The notes under the pieces: model-generated
Told to the model about the DNA's origin: nothing
What the model saw: only the letters and a program-made list of their open reading frames with translations
Databases searched by the model: none
Program-made: the position numbers and the translations under genes
In this document: piece after piece, positions 1-10,469 of the stretch
How the letters are laid out: every line of letters starts with the position of its first letter
Position numbering within the stretch: position 1 is the stretch's first letter
Assembly: GCF_024139115.2 (NCBI RefSeq)
Contig: NC_085139.1
Location: forward strand, 13,177,533-13,241,532
Reading direction: 5' to 3'
Length of the DNA stretch: 64,000 nucleotides
From: Armigeres subalbatus
Taxonomy: Eukaryota; Arthropoda; Insecta; Diptera; Culicidae

Positions 1-198
1 TCAAATTTCTTCTTATCAAAGATAGTTGGGCTCGATGCCCACGTAGCGTCATGCAGGTGTTTATACATTTAATTTGCGTTCACATGTAAACCTTTACTTG
101 TTTTCTCTTAGATTTAATTTACTATATGAGACCTGATGTGAGGCCCGTTAGCTCTACAATACCACTATTGTAAAAAAATGTTTCATTTTTCATTTCAG
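1..198 (+). other. Intron of the zinc-finger gene that begins left of the window
   Basis: This sequence lies upstream of the first visible exon and ends in a pyrimidine-rich acceptor with AG at 197-198. I see no coding sequence in it. Bases 34-50 (gatgcccacgtagcgtc) recur exactly at 55463-55479 in a repeat-rich region, so a fragment of a dispersed repeat probably lies at the window edge. Confidence 0.5.
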
Positions 199-1567
199 CT
201 ACCAACTAGATAATCATTTGCGAGTGCATGAACGCTCAGCAAAAATCCAGAATGAAAAGGGTGCGACCATATTCAAATGCGGTATCTGCCAGATAACACG
301 CAATAATCGCCATAAAATGGCAGAGCACATGAAGTCCAAGCATCAAATGAGGAAACAAGTTTGCTCCATATGTGGACAAAGATTTGTTTATCGGTAATCA
401 GATTTCGGCATATTTAAGTAACATTTCATAACACTTGTAATTTTTCCAGACACCAATTGGCTCGACATTTGCTATTACATGAACGCAGACTGGAAACCCA
501 GCAAAATACGCATGTTTGTGACATTTGTCAATGCGCCTTCAACCTTGAAAGTTTGTTGAAACGTCACAAAAAAGATGTACATGGAATCAAGCCATATCAA
601 TGTCATATTTGTGATTCCCGATTTTTATGGCGGTAAAAATATCGTGGAATTATCTAATTATCTAAAAACGAATTTGTACTTATCCATTCAATTCCACCAT
701 TTTTTTTAAAACCTGATTAATATGTACACGTATTGTGACTATGTCAACAGTGTCAGTTACCATACTCTACAAATACGCGTATCTTTACAATTAAAATGTT
801 ATGGAATTGAATGGAACAGTATAAACACGTTTTTTTGACCTGCATCGATCAACAGTCATTCAAATTTTAATTATAATATTTTAGATCTCGTTTATCTGTA
901 CATCTGCTGACGCATGACTCAAAGGAGTTCCATCCACTACAACAAACGTTCGATACAAAATCCAATCAAAAAGAGAAAGATAATGTACAAATAACGTCCG
1001 GGACACCTAAGAAATGCAAAAAATGTCCAAAGAAGTTTCAAAGCATAATATCATTATGGTTCCATAAAAAACATTCGCATAAACCAAAGTACAAGTGTAC
1101 AATGTGTTACGGAGCTTTCACATCAAGGTAAAATATCGATGAACCTGAACTTATTAAATATTATATCACTTTTTATTGAACCTTTCCAGTGCACTTTTGG
1201 AAAGGCATAAGTGGACCAAACACAAACAGGCAGATAGTCAACCAATGAAATGTGTACCGTGTAACAAAGTTTTCACAACCACAAAGCAGCGCACATCACA
1301 CATACTGAAACATATGCCAAGAAAACGTTCCTGCCAAATTTGCAACAAACAATTTTTGAGCGCGTAATTGTTTTTCGCGTGGCTGCTCTCTTGTAACACG
1401 TGATAATCGTTTTTTGTTTTCTTTGCAGGAATCGTTTACTAAACCACGTGAAAATGATTCATAATGCAGATCGCGAAAAGGGTTCAGAAAGCAATCCCAA
1501 AACAACTACTGTACAGAATACTACCGTCGAAGTGATAGTGAAAGATGAGCCAGTCGAAATTTGTTAG
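199..1567 (+). CDS. C2H2 zinc-finger protein, 3' part (5' end outside window)
   Basis: Five exons join in frame: 199-393, 450-632, 885-1127, 1190-1363 and 1429-1567, giving 310 residues to TAG at 1565-1567. They encode about nine C2H2 fingers, for example CGIC...H...H, CSIC, CDIC, CHIC, CKKC, CTMC, CVPC and CQIC. Every intron is phase 2 and cuts a finger just after its second Cys-Phe segment, so each exon carries half a finger, a whole finger and half a finger. The protein ends EVIVKDEPVEIC, which contains a psi-K-x-E SUMO-type site. The 5' part, presumably with a ZAD domain as in the neighbour at 5776-8923, is outside the window. The likely role, from the family, is a nuclear DNA-binding regulator; targets cannot be read here. 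No in-frame stop or frameshift is seen. Confidence 0.9.
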
Positions 1568-2080
1568 AAGCTTGGTTTCCATTTGCGACATAAGTGACAT
1601 GTCATGCACGTCTTACGAACGGATCATCAAAACTGTCTTCTGCCCTTCGGTGCCTCAGAGCAACCGGACAAGAAAATACTTGACATCAAAAGTCTTTGTC
1701 ATAAATAATTTAATAGTTTTTTTTGCTCACTAGCCCAACACCAGTCGACACATGTCCTTTTTCATTGAAATAGTGACATTTATTAAGGTCGTTTAAAAGG
1801 TCTTCCTTTCCTTCCCACGACTTTTTTTTTCGAATATTTCAATAAGAAGGAATCATTTTTGCTAAAAATGCTACAGCAAAAGTTATTTTGCATTGGCATC
1901 AACTCAAATTAGTGAAAAGTAAAAAAAGGGTTTTTAATTGTAAATCAATAGCTACTTGATTGTTTTCAATAATTTCACTATTTTACCAGAAAATTGATTT
2001 TATAAGAAGTCTAATAAAACCAGCAATCTGTGCTAAATATACTTTTTGTTGACGAACGATCTGATCGAAGTTAGAAAGTG
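1568..2080 (+). other. 3' flank / UTR of the zinc-finger gene with a poly(A) signal
   Basis: This AT-rich sequence follows the stop codon. A canonical AATAAA lies at 2013-2018. No further ORF or repeat was recognised between the stop codon and about 2080. Confidence 0.45.
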
Positions 2081-2089
2081 CCAAATGTG

Positions 2090-2512
2090 ATGGAGCTCTA
2101 CATCTACCATGGTAAGGAAAAACTTAACCTGGAAAAGGTCCTGGATCACTCACGCATTCCTGCCCGTCTTGTTAAGGACAAGCGTGCTTTTTTAAGATGT
2201 TGTACTTTTTACAACGGTGCGAGTCCCGAAAGGTTAAAAGTCTACTCAAGTTAGTTTGAATTATCCAATAAATCTTTATGTAGAGAAAAAGAAAGGAGAC
2301 TTCTTCATTACCGAGATATATAATCCATGGTTGCAGTGCAGCAAAAGTAACCAGGGTGCAGAAGAGAGTTAACATTCTTTTCCCGGCCGGCGGACAGGTG
2401 AACGTGTTGTGTCGTACTCTTCCATCGAAAATTCGAGACGATTACTGCTTCATGGTATCTTGCGACATCGCTCCTGATGGAGCCTGCCTGCAAACAGAAG
2501 GTTATTTTCTTG
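2090..2512 (+). pseudogene. Unrecognised coding-like segment, probably a broken gene fragment
   Basis: From ATG 2090 a 54-codon ORF starts MELYIYHGKEKLNLEKVL and stops at 2254. Further on, two other frames look protein-like: a lysine-rich stretch with FFITEIYNPWLQC (about 2278-2370) and one with NILFPAGGQVNVLC (about 2370-2512). Codon use and amino-acid composition look more coding than the flanks, but the pieces are in different frames and the 34-bp gap after 2250 is too short for a normal insect intron. I do not recognise the family. It may be a decayed host gene or a captured exon; it could also be chance. Confidence 0.3.
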
Positions 2513-2598
2513 ATAGATTATAACTTAAATCATTCCTGTTCAATTGAAATATTTTATCAGTTAGATTTGATTCTATTTTTCATTGGTCTCATCATGTC

Positions 2599-2746
2599 TA
2601 GACCAACATTTGAAAAGGGCGTAACAGCCAAAATTTATTCCTTTTGATTCTTTGTCCACAGATATAGCTATATATGTATATGTCTATAGACGAAAAATCA
2701 GAAGGAATAAATTTTGGCTGTTACGCCCTTTTCAAATGTTGGTCTA
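2599..2746. mobile_element. Foldback MITE, 148 bp, with TA target duplication
   Basis: The ends are inverted repeats of about 56 bp with only a few mismatches. The left end starts GACCAACATTTGAAAAGGGC and the right end is its complement. Both ends are flanked by TA (within TCTAGA), as for Tc1/mariner-type MITEs. There is no coding sequence. Confidence 0.85.
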
Positions 2747-2989
2747 GATGTATAAGTGAAACCTTCTTATCATAGAGTAAATGTCTGATCCACTGTTATT
2801 TGTCCTCAAAAACCGCTTTGATATTCGCCGACAAAGGTTTTTAAAATGGGCACAGTCTGCTAAACAGAATTCGAGAGATTACCATGTAAGCGGCATTAAT
2901 GAGTGTTATACTTCGATAGTTAGCGCAATCGAGTCAATGCCCTTTCTTGCACATTGGAACATATGAGGCCCTCAAGCCATCAATTTATT

Positions 2990-3033
2990 TTTCTTATTGG
3001 CATTACATCCCCACACTGGGAGAGAGCCGCCTG
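2990..3033 (-). mobile_element. Fragment of the Feilai-like SINE (3' end)
   Basis: The segment matches the 3' end of the SINE seen in full at 20654-20948, including TTATTGGCATTACATCCCC and the CACTGGGA...AGAGCCGCCT block, then stops. Confidence 0.7.
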
Positions 3034-3036
3034 CTC

Positions 3037-3215
3037 AATCAAAGTTAATTGTTTATTTTTCTGGTATTGGACCACCTGACATGGACATTAATTTACAGTG
3101 TTTTGAAAACTCAGATGTGAATATGTACCTACATCATGTGGAAGATTTTTGATTTGAAAAATGTATTGGAGGTAACCACTCTCCTCAGTACGCTAGACTG
3201 GTGCTTTCTTCAGTA
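3037..3215. mobile_element. Diverged fragment of the tRNA-headed repeat (family of 43584-43995)
   Basis: It aligns with the body of the repeat at 43584-43760: TCAATCAAAG, an ACCACC(T/C)GACaTGGACattaat block, ATGTGAATATGTACnT, and TGTATTGGAGGTAACCACT followed by CAGTACGCTAGACTGGTGCTT. It is clearly more diverged than the other copies. Confidence 0.65.
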
Positions 3216-3660
3216 AGGAGACGAAGTTTCGATTTGACCTCCCACCTGGCCTCCTCCGCTTGACTAACTGCCAACTCTTCCGTTTTGCCTCCTTACTTTC
3301 CTGCAGCAAGGACCTCCACTCCTGCTTTGCATCTGTCCGTGCACAAGGCTAACATGAGTTAACATTTCGGATTGTATGTTTATGTATTTCACCATTCAAT
3401 AATTATCTACCTTTGAGGGTCCAAAATATGTTGCACTGTCCAAAACGAAGAATATTTTCATTTCAGAAAATTGAAGATTTCATTGCTTTATCAATAACTG
3501 AAGTTTATTTCGAATTTCTATTTCAAAAATAATACTTTCATCTTTGAAATGGTGTTATTTCCGCCCGTATCGAACATGTATTTCAATAGATATAAAACTA
3601 CAATAAAACTAGAACGAAACCTACCACAACCAGGCCGAGGCCAGATTGACCTACGGTGGT
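3216..3660. other. Non-coding stretch, nothing recognised
   Basis: No supported gene. The segment is CT-rich at 3216-3340 and otherwise AT-rich. No clear inverted or tandem repeat was seen before the TIR at 3662. Confidence 0.4.
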
Positions 3661-3989
3661 TTTAGGCCGATGACATACTGACGCGTGTGTGCGCGAACGC
3701 GTCTAAGAGGCTGTGAACCATTCCACCGATTCGTTCAAATTTTAGTTAAAATTTGACAGTTCGATGGTTATTTCTCTGTGGTCAAAAATAACACTGCTCC
3801 GCAGCATGGTTAAACACTCAGTTCCGCTTGGCATTTTTTTATTCTTTTGCCGTGATCCGCACAGCCGAGCGCTCGGTTCATGAATTTCTGCCGATATCTC
3901 AGCTGGAAAAGTCTTTTGTTTACTGCGGTACTCAAAAGAGCCGCCGTAATTATATGTCCATGCAGCCGATCAACAAACGAACTTGAACC

Positions 3990-4237
3990 TGTTGGCCGGA
4001 GAAGGGAACCCCCTCACGAAGAACAACAAATACTAGAGTTCCCTTTCTACACCACGGCAAGCTACTGACTGATACTTCTGCCAGCAGATGCAGTTCTCTT
4101 TATTCAACAATAAGTATATACAAAACATCCATAACAATATTCCTTAATCTACCCAAGAGCAACTACAACCAACTGGCGCCTACCTCCTATCCATCTTCGA
4201 TCTACAGCGAAGTCGCACACTACCTGATATTCCAACA
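3990..4237. repeat. LTR 1 of the TRIM-like element
   Basis: This is a 248-bp TG...CA repeat, uninterrupted, and a direct copy of the host sequence of LTR 2. Confidence 0.8.
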
Positions 4238-4266
4238 CTCCTCCTTAGTGTGCACGCATCGCTACT

Positions 4267-4497
4267 CTGCCCATGATCGCATATTTGTAACACTCGCATT
4301 TTTTCTCATTTTGTAAAAAACCTGTGAATCGTTCAGAAAGCTCAATTTATTGCATCTAATCCCAAAACAGTAAAATAGGATTTACTATCTTGCTTATCCG
4401 TGGTAAGCTGGAAATTATTGAGTTTGTGAGGAGGATTGACAAACAATTTACGAAATCAATAAAAATGCAAATGTTACAAATATGCGATCATGGGCAG
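4267..4497. mobile_element. MITE, 231 bp, in the TRIM internal region
   Basis: TIRs of about 26 bp start CTGCCCATGATCGCATATTT. They are flanked by TACT at 4263-4266 and 4498-4501, an apparent 4-bp duplication. No coding sequence. Confidence 0.75.
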
Positions 4498-4927
4498 TAC
4501 TGTCCTGGCTCCTCCTAACACCGAGCCTCTAAGTCCAAGACTTCCTAAGTCCAAGCTCCTCTTCGCCGAACAATTCCTCCTGGCCCAATCCGTTGCCCGT
4601 ACCTCGTTGCCTGGCCTCTATCCGACTGGCCAGCACCCTGTTGACCAGCTCCTCTTGGACTCCTGCTGACCAGCCAGCATCCTACCGAACGTTCCAACCT
4701 CCTGATGAATTCCGTCCGGCGCTACCCACCCGGCCACTGCAATAACGTCGACGGCAATAAGATGGAGAACGGGAATCGTTCCTGGGCCCATAACCTGTTG
4801 GCCGGAGAAGGGAACCCCATCACGAAGAACAACAAATACTAGAGTTCCCTTTCTACACCACGGCAAGCTACTGACTGATACTTCTGCCAGCAGATGCAGT
4901 TCTCTTTATTCAACAATAGGTATATAC

Positions 4928-5126
4928 AAAAGATATTTTAGTTACTAGATAAAGATTGTCGCTGTCGACGCTGTCCGGAACATCTTTTTGCTGGCGAGGA
5001 TAGGGGAGCTAAATGTCAAAGAAGGAAAATCCATACGATTTGACAGGTATGTACCACACATGTTTCGGACAGCAGAACAAAGGGAACAGTAGCGACAATC
5101 TTTATCTAGTAACTAAAATATCTTTT
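4928..5126. mobile_element. MITE, 199 bp, inside LTR 2
   Basis: TIRs of about 36 bp start AAAAGATATTTTAGTTACTA. They are flanked by TATATAC on both sides (4921-4927, 5127-5133). LTR 1 holds a single TATATAC at the same place and so shows the empty site. Confidence 0.85.
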
Positions 5127-5201
5127 TATATACAATACATCCATAACAATATTCCTTAATCTACCCAAGAGCAACTACAACCAACTCGCCTACCTCCTAT
5201 C

Positions 5202-5417
5202 TAGAAATACTAGAATAAGAGATCGGCGAAGACGCCATCTTGTTTCCAATCGAACCGTCAAAAGCGGTTCCATTTCGACTTGTTTACTTTTTGCATCCAT
5301 AAAAAGCAAGCAAAAAGTTCAAGTGCTGCCAATATCATTGTCACGATTTCATGCATTTTCATACGTTGCCATTTCGACAGTTTTTCACTTCGCCGGTCTC
5401 TGGTTATAGGGTTGCTA
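5202..5417. mobile_element. hAT-like MITE, 216 bp, inside LTR 2
   Basis: The 8-bp target duplication CTCCTATC is at 5194-5201 and 5418-5425; LTR 1 has one copy. Imperfect TIRs share the pattern TAGnAAnnCTAnAAnnAGAGA followed by CGGCGAAG. An 8-bp TSD fits hAT elements. Confidence 0.8.
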
Positions 5418-5775
5418 CTCCTATCCATCTTCGATCTACAGCGAAGCGTCGCACACTACCTGATATTCCAACAGAACCGAGATTTGAACAGCTATAGCAT
5501 AAAAGTTAAACGAGTCGTCGGAATGGTTCACAGCATAAACAGTCGTGAAGAAGAATATCAGCAATAGGATTCCTTTGGTCTTGTACGCATTCGCGCACGC
5601 ACACGCGTCAGTGTGTCATCGGCCTTAGCCAGTTGGAAGGACAAAAACAGAGAAAAACAAAATAGAAGCATCAATCCAAACTTATTCAATCAAGTGTTCA
5701 AGTATTTTGCGATTTTAATCAAGTTATACGTGATCTCGTAGGTACAGACCTTATTTTTAAGAAAATAGACGAAAA

Positions 5776-8700
5776 ATGACATCCAGAGAAATCAAGGAGG
5801 AATTTACGGAGGTGGAATCAGCTAATGATAACCCTCATACAATTTGTCGACTATGTATGAGCGAAGAGTTGCTTGAAGATGTATTCAAGGAAAACGGGGT
5901 CTGTCAATGGATTTCGTATTATTTGTCGATTATGGTAATGATGTTTACATTGATATTTTATCATTTTTGTATTCTAATTATCCCATTTTTTAGATATCCA
6001 CCGATGACGTCTTGAGTCATGTAATTTGTACGATTTGTCGAATAAGGTTGGTTGAATTTCATCAGTTCCGATTGCGTTGCCAGGAAGTGCAGACCGTACT
6101 GAAAGCTAAGCTCCCTAAAGAAGCTGCTAAGGGTTTAAAAGCAAGGAGAGATAAACCAAGCATAGCATCTACCCAGTGTTTCATATGTAAGAAACAGTTC
6201 AACGACAAAAAAGCGTTATGGAATCACCGCAGGATGCACAAACCTAAGAAACATATGTGCACAAGTTGTGACAAATCCTTTGCCTTACGGTTGGTACTTG
6301 AACGACAATATCACCCTCAGCAACCAAAAGAACTACTATTATATTTTCAGCTCAGCCCTGATACGCCATATGCAGACTCATGAGAACGAAAGGTTTAGGA
6401 AGCAAATGGAAATCTGGAATAGTCTGGCAAATACGGCAAACGAATCCGATCCTCTTCGATGCAAAATATGTCAGATAAAGTTTTTGACCGAGCAGAAATA
6501 TATTATCCACCAGAAGCACGTACATGGACCAAACAGACATGTTTGTGATGTCTGTAATTTTAAATGTTCGATGAAGTGAGTTCGTGCTATTACAACCTTT
6601 ATGTTAATTTCTATATTACTTGCAACTTCATCGAGTACTTGCACCACATATCTGTATTCTAAATCGACCTTCATTATACTTTCTCTTACAACAGATGCGA
6701 TCTATATTCCCATTTTCGAACTACTGCACACTTGAGAAAAATTGGAAAATTACCGAGTACTGATACTCAAGTTACGACACCTGACATGAACATCAGATCT
6801 ATTGGTTCAACACGTGTTCAAGAGATACAAGAAATGTGTGAAGACAGCGATTTAAGAAGTATTATCGGAAGACCACATAGCCAGAACGGAGATGATGACC
6901 AGGTAATTGGCGTCGAAGATAAAGATTTGAATAGTAAGAGTCCTCTCGAGTGTGATATATGCCATAAGACCTACCTGTACAAGAAGTCGCTCAGGGATCA
7001 CAGGAATACACATGAACTAGCAGAGTTTACATGTCATATTTGCCAGCAGATGTTTGCTTCAAGGTAAGGTTTCAAGCTCCGATTTGAAGCATTATTTATC
7101 GACTGTACAAGACGTTACTTGCATTTATCGAAACATATGATCGTAACTCCGCCATTCTGACAATATCGTGTGTAAAAAGCACGTCACTTCTTCGTTTGCC
7201 AGTCATTTGAGCGATGAAGGTGGTTGAAGCTCATTGATAACACGCGCGGTACAGTTCCTCTTATTGGTTAAACATGATTTGGTACTCGATTACACTTTCT
7301 ACCTTGAAGCTATAATATGTAGTACAATTTTATACCCTTCATTAATCAAATATAATTACAGCGTCCTGTAATTTATTTAATTAATTCATACAAAAATCCG
7401 TCGTATCGTTTCAGAGTGCAGTTGAAGAAACATCTTTTTCTTCATGATTTGGAACAAGATACTGTGAATATGTTTCATTGCGAAATATGCCAAAGGACAT
7501 TCGACAGCAAACGTAAACTGACAGAACACAAGAAACATATGCATAAAGCTAGAAAACATATTTGCAACAAATGCGGCAAAGGATATGTGTATCGGTAAGT
7601 AAGATTTGGAACTAGGGTAACGGGAGATAATGTTAGCCTTGAATGTAACGTTGGCTCATCACGCAAATCAATCAATAATTCAGCAATAATACATTTTTGC
7701 CTTTCTCGTATACTAAGTATACGTAAAGGTTATTTGATCGCTCCAAAAACAAACTTTTCATAGAAGGCCCGGAGACCCATAGTGTTATATACCGATCGAC
7801 TCAGTTCGACGAAAATTGGCGAAAGTGTCAATCATTTTTCTGACACTTATCCTTAACCGATTTGCTTGCCTTCAACGCAAAATCCTGTTCTATTGTTTCC
7901 TATTGAAAATTGGCCAGATCGGACTATGGGCTCAGAAGAACACACGAGAAAGGCTCCATCACCGCTAGGTGGATTAATCGGGGTTTTTGTAGATAGATAT
8001 TTATCACTGCTTCTTTGAAAAAAGTATATCCAACATATTTTACCATGACCATAACACTGTGAGGTTGACAGTTGCTTGTTACTTACAAAATAGGTGTATC
8101 TTGACAGTTAAAAAGTGGTGGAATTAAATGGAATAGCACAAACATGTCTTTTGTATCTGAATTGTTCATAAGTAATTTCAATTTTGTTTTTCATATTTTA
8201 GATCTCGTTTAGTTATGCATATGCGGACACATAAATCAAATCCAAACAAGAAAAGGTTTCCTCCATTACATCAACTGTTAGGTAAAACATCCAATCAAAA
8301 GCGGAAAAATAGTGGAATGACGATCAGGGATACCAAGAAATGCACTAAATGTCCCAAGGTGTTTCAAAGCATAACATCCTTATGGTTCCATCACAAACAT
8401 TCGCATAAACCAAAGTACAAGTGTACAATGTGCTACGGAGCATTCACATCAAGGTAAAATATTGATAAATCTAAACATATATTCAATATTGTTTAACTAT
8501 ATTTATTGAACATCTTTATCATTATAGCACACTTTTGGATAGGCATAAGAGGACCAAACACAGACAGGCGGAGGGCTGCTCCTTACCAATGGAATGTGTT
8601 CCGTGCAACAAAGTTTTCACAACCACAAGTCAGCGCACATCACACATACTGAAACATATGCCAAGAAAACGTTCCTGCCAAATTTGCAACAAACAATTTT

Positions 8701-8923
8701 TGAGCGCGTAATTGTTTTTCGCACGGCTGCTGTCTTGTAACACGTGATAATCATTTTTTGTTTTCTTTGCAGCAATCGTTTACTAAACCACGTGAAAATG
8801 ATTCATAATGCTGATAGCGGGAATGACTCAGAAGACAATCCCGAACCGGCTACTGTACAGAATACTAACGTCGAAGTGATAGTGAAAGATGAGCCAGTCG
8901 AAATTTGTGATGAGCTCAGTTGA
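5776..8923 (+). CDS. ZAD-domain C2H2 zinc-finger protein, complete
   Basis: Eight exons (5776-5934, 5994-6289, 6351-6575, 6695-7063, 7415-7594, 8202-8453, 8528-8707, 8773-8923) give 603 residues. The N-terminus has a ZAD: CRLC at about residues 24-27 and CTIC after intron 1, a zinc-binding dimerisation domain typical of insect transcription factors. About twelve C2H2 fingers follow, from CFIC...H...H to CQIC...H...H. Internal exons have lengths divisible by three, and most introns are phase 2, cutting alternate fingers at the same place. An acidic serine-rich linker divides fingers 4 and 5. The C-terminus is VIVKDEPVEICDELS, with a SUMO-type VKDE site. The start is the first ATG before the ZAD, and the coding sequence is clean. 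It is a tandem paralogue of the gene at 199-1567. Nuclear DNA binding is inferred from the family. Confidence 0.92.
7612..8060. repeat. Dispersed repeat in intron 5, itself split by another repeat
   Basis: The left part (AACGGGAGATAATGTTAGCC... to about 7695) and the right part (about 7995-8015, TTATCACTGCTTCTTT) match 47403-47525. Between them, about 7697-7990, lies extra sequence starting CCTTTCTCGTATACTAAGTA that is missing at 47470. One repeat has therefore inserted in another inside this intron. Confidence 0.55.
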
Positions 8924-9560
8924 AAGCCATTTCCAGTACGATTCGAATGTTCACACAAATATCACTTGAAACAGTGACATTTAGGTTTATTCAAAAGCTT
9001 ATTCAAGTTAGCAAAGCAGTAAACAATGAACATTCAAATGAGTATAATCATTGTCATTTGAACTGATTCTGTGAAGAACATCTCAGTGATGTTAAGTACA
9101 GCACCTGAATAAAAAAAAACACTTGCAACGTTAACCTGTAGTTTACGCATAACTCTCGTAAGCCCTGTGTGAAAAGATTTAGCGCGCTCTTGTATGAATC
9201 TCTAAAAATATGCCACGAATCAATAGAACTCTTTACGCTTGTCGAACAGCATATTTGCGGGTTGAAATCGCTGTTATTTTGCCTGTCTTGGTACAGTGAT
9301 CATCACGTCACTATCCAAACCGTACCTGGGTGGACGTTAGGCAGAATAACAGCGAGTTCAACATTGCTTGTTCTCTCATATGGTCCTTTGCTAATATTCA
9401 GATTCTATTCATTTCACACTTGCCGTTCGCTTGCGGTGTCAATAGAATCTGTATCTTCATTACTTTCATATACTCCCGTACGCTTTAAGTAGTATAATTA
9501 TCACCGGAAAAAGCCAATAAATTTAATTTCGAGGTGATTAAAACCATCCAAGTTAAACAT
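8924..9560 (+). other. 3' flank of the ZAD zinc-finger gene; poly(A) signal and a weak hairpin
   Basis: AATAAA at 9108-9113 follows the stop codon by 185 bp. Bases 9258-9285 and 9339-9366 form an imperfect inverted repeat (GTTGAAATCGCTGTTATTTT and partner), possibly a decayed MITE core. No supported gene. Confidence 0.45.
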
Positions 9561-9564
9561 AATA

Positions 9565-9758
9565 TAGGGGACAGACGGCTTTGGCAGGTTTTGTTCTATT
9601 ATTGGCAGGGGGGTTTTCGTCGACCGAATTTTATGAAATTTGGCCACAATATTCTTTGATATGCAAAGAATGTTTAGGCCAAATTTGAGCAAAATCAGTC
9701 ATAAAAAAACCCCCTGCCAATAATAGAACAAAACCTGCCAAAGCCGTCATTCCCCCTA
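9565..9758. mobile_element. MITE, about 194 bp, TA-flanked
   Basis: Terminal inverted repeats of about 50 bp share GACGGCTTTGGCAGGTTTTG and TTCTATTATTGGCAGGGGG. The ends read TAGGGG...CCCCCTA, with TA at both borders. No coding sequence. Confidence 0.8.
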
Positions 9759-9779
9759 TGTATTTTGTTTTGTGTTAGG

Positions 9780-10158
9780 AGTTGAGAGTTAGTACTGTGA
9801 AAAGTTGTTCATTTTTATCTGCCTACTCGAACGCCGTCTGCTACCAAAACTATCCAATTTTCTGCTACCAAAGTCACACGATACGGTTGGTATGCACGAG
9901 AAGACGGAAACAGAGAAATAATGGGGAAAAAAGTTTGGGGTTCGGTGGAGACTCAGCTCCACTGCTCGTCCTCTTTTGGGCTTGAGCCATCGAGTGTGCT
10001 TTTCGAGACTATCTATATCGCGAATAAGGATATTAAAGTTGTGCGGTTGGCGAGAATAATGCCCAAGTACTGATAGTGCGTGGATTGTGCGTCAATATCC
10101 CGAGAAATAATCCGAAATCCGCTGGGAAACTTAAGTTATTCCGTGATGTTGGACCCTA
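9780..10158. other. Non-coding stretch, nothing recognised
   Basis: Short ORFs only, without a recognisable motif. No supported feature between the MITE and the SINE. Confidence 0.35.
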
Positions 10159-10168
10159 ATCGCCACCT

Positions 10169-10457
10169 CTTCTTCTTCTCCTTCTTCTTCTTATTGGCTT
10201 TACATCCCCCACTAGGACATTGCCACCTCGCTGCTTAGTGTTCATTTAGCACTTCCCGCGAGGTTTCTGAGCCAAGTTACCATTTTTGCATTCGTATATC
10301 ATGAGGCTAACACGATGATGCTTCTAATGCCCAGGGAAGTCGAGACAATTTCCAAGCCAAAAATTGTCTAGACCGGCACCGGGAATCCAACCCAGCCACC
10401 CTTAGCATGGTCTTGCTTTAAAGCCGCACATCCTACCGCTAGGCTAAGGAGGGCCCC
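10169..10457 (-). mobile_element. Feilai-like tRNA-derived SINE
   Basis: On the - strand it starts GGGGCCCTCC with a tRNA-like A box (TTAGCC...GGTAGGATG) and B box (GGTTGGATTCC), and ends GTAAAGCCAATAAGAAGAAG. The target duplication is ATCGCCACCT at 10159-10168 and ATCGTCACCT at 10458-10467, 10 bp with one mismatch. Confidence 0.88.
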
Positions 10458-10469
10458 ATCGTCACCTAT

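Larger units (their letters stand above)
3990..5473. mobile_element. Miniature LTR retrotransposon (TRIM-like) with 5-bp TSD and three nested MITEs
   Basis: Two direct repeats begin TGTTGGCCGGAGAAGGGAAC and end GATATTCCAACA, with the TG...CA ends typical of LTRs. The flanks are GAACC at 3985-3989 and GAACC at 5474-5478, a 5-bp TSD. After removing nested MITEs and their duplications, both LTRs are 248 bp. The internal part is only about 320 bp once its own MITE is removed and shows no gag or pol. I could not identify a clear PBS or polypurine tract, so TRIM-like is the safest name. Confidence 0.8.
4796..5473. repeat. LTR 2 of the TRIM-like element, with two MITE insertions
   Basis: The span is 678 bp. 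Subtracting the MITE at 4928-5126 plus 7 bp and the MITE at 5202-5417 plus 8 bp leaves exactly 248 bp, the length of LTR 1. Confidence 0.8.
3662..5627. mobile_element. TIR element (about 480 bp of its own) split by a miniature LTR element
   Basis: The left end (3662-3745) and right end (5511-5627) are inverted copies of each other: GGCCGATGACA...ACTGACGCGTGTG and, further in, CTGTGAACCATTCC. The LTR insertion at 3990-5473 with its GAACC duplication sits between them. Removing it leaves an element of about 480 bp without coding sequence. The right end lies only about 150 bp upstream of the ATG of the zinc-finger gene at 5776, so it may contribute to that promoter region (inference). Confidence 0.6.

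Noticed and set aside
9169..9492. 107-residue ORF downstream of the ZAD gene
   Set aside because: Covers an imperfect hairpin and shows no family motif; probably chance.
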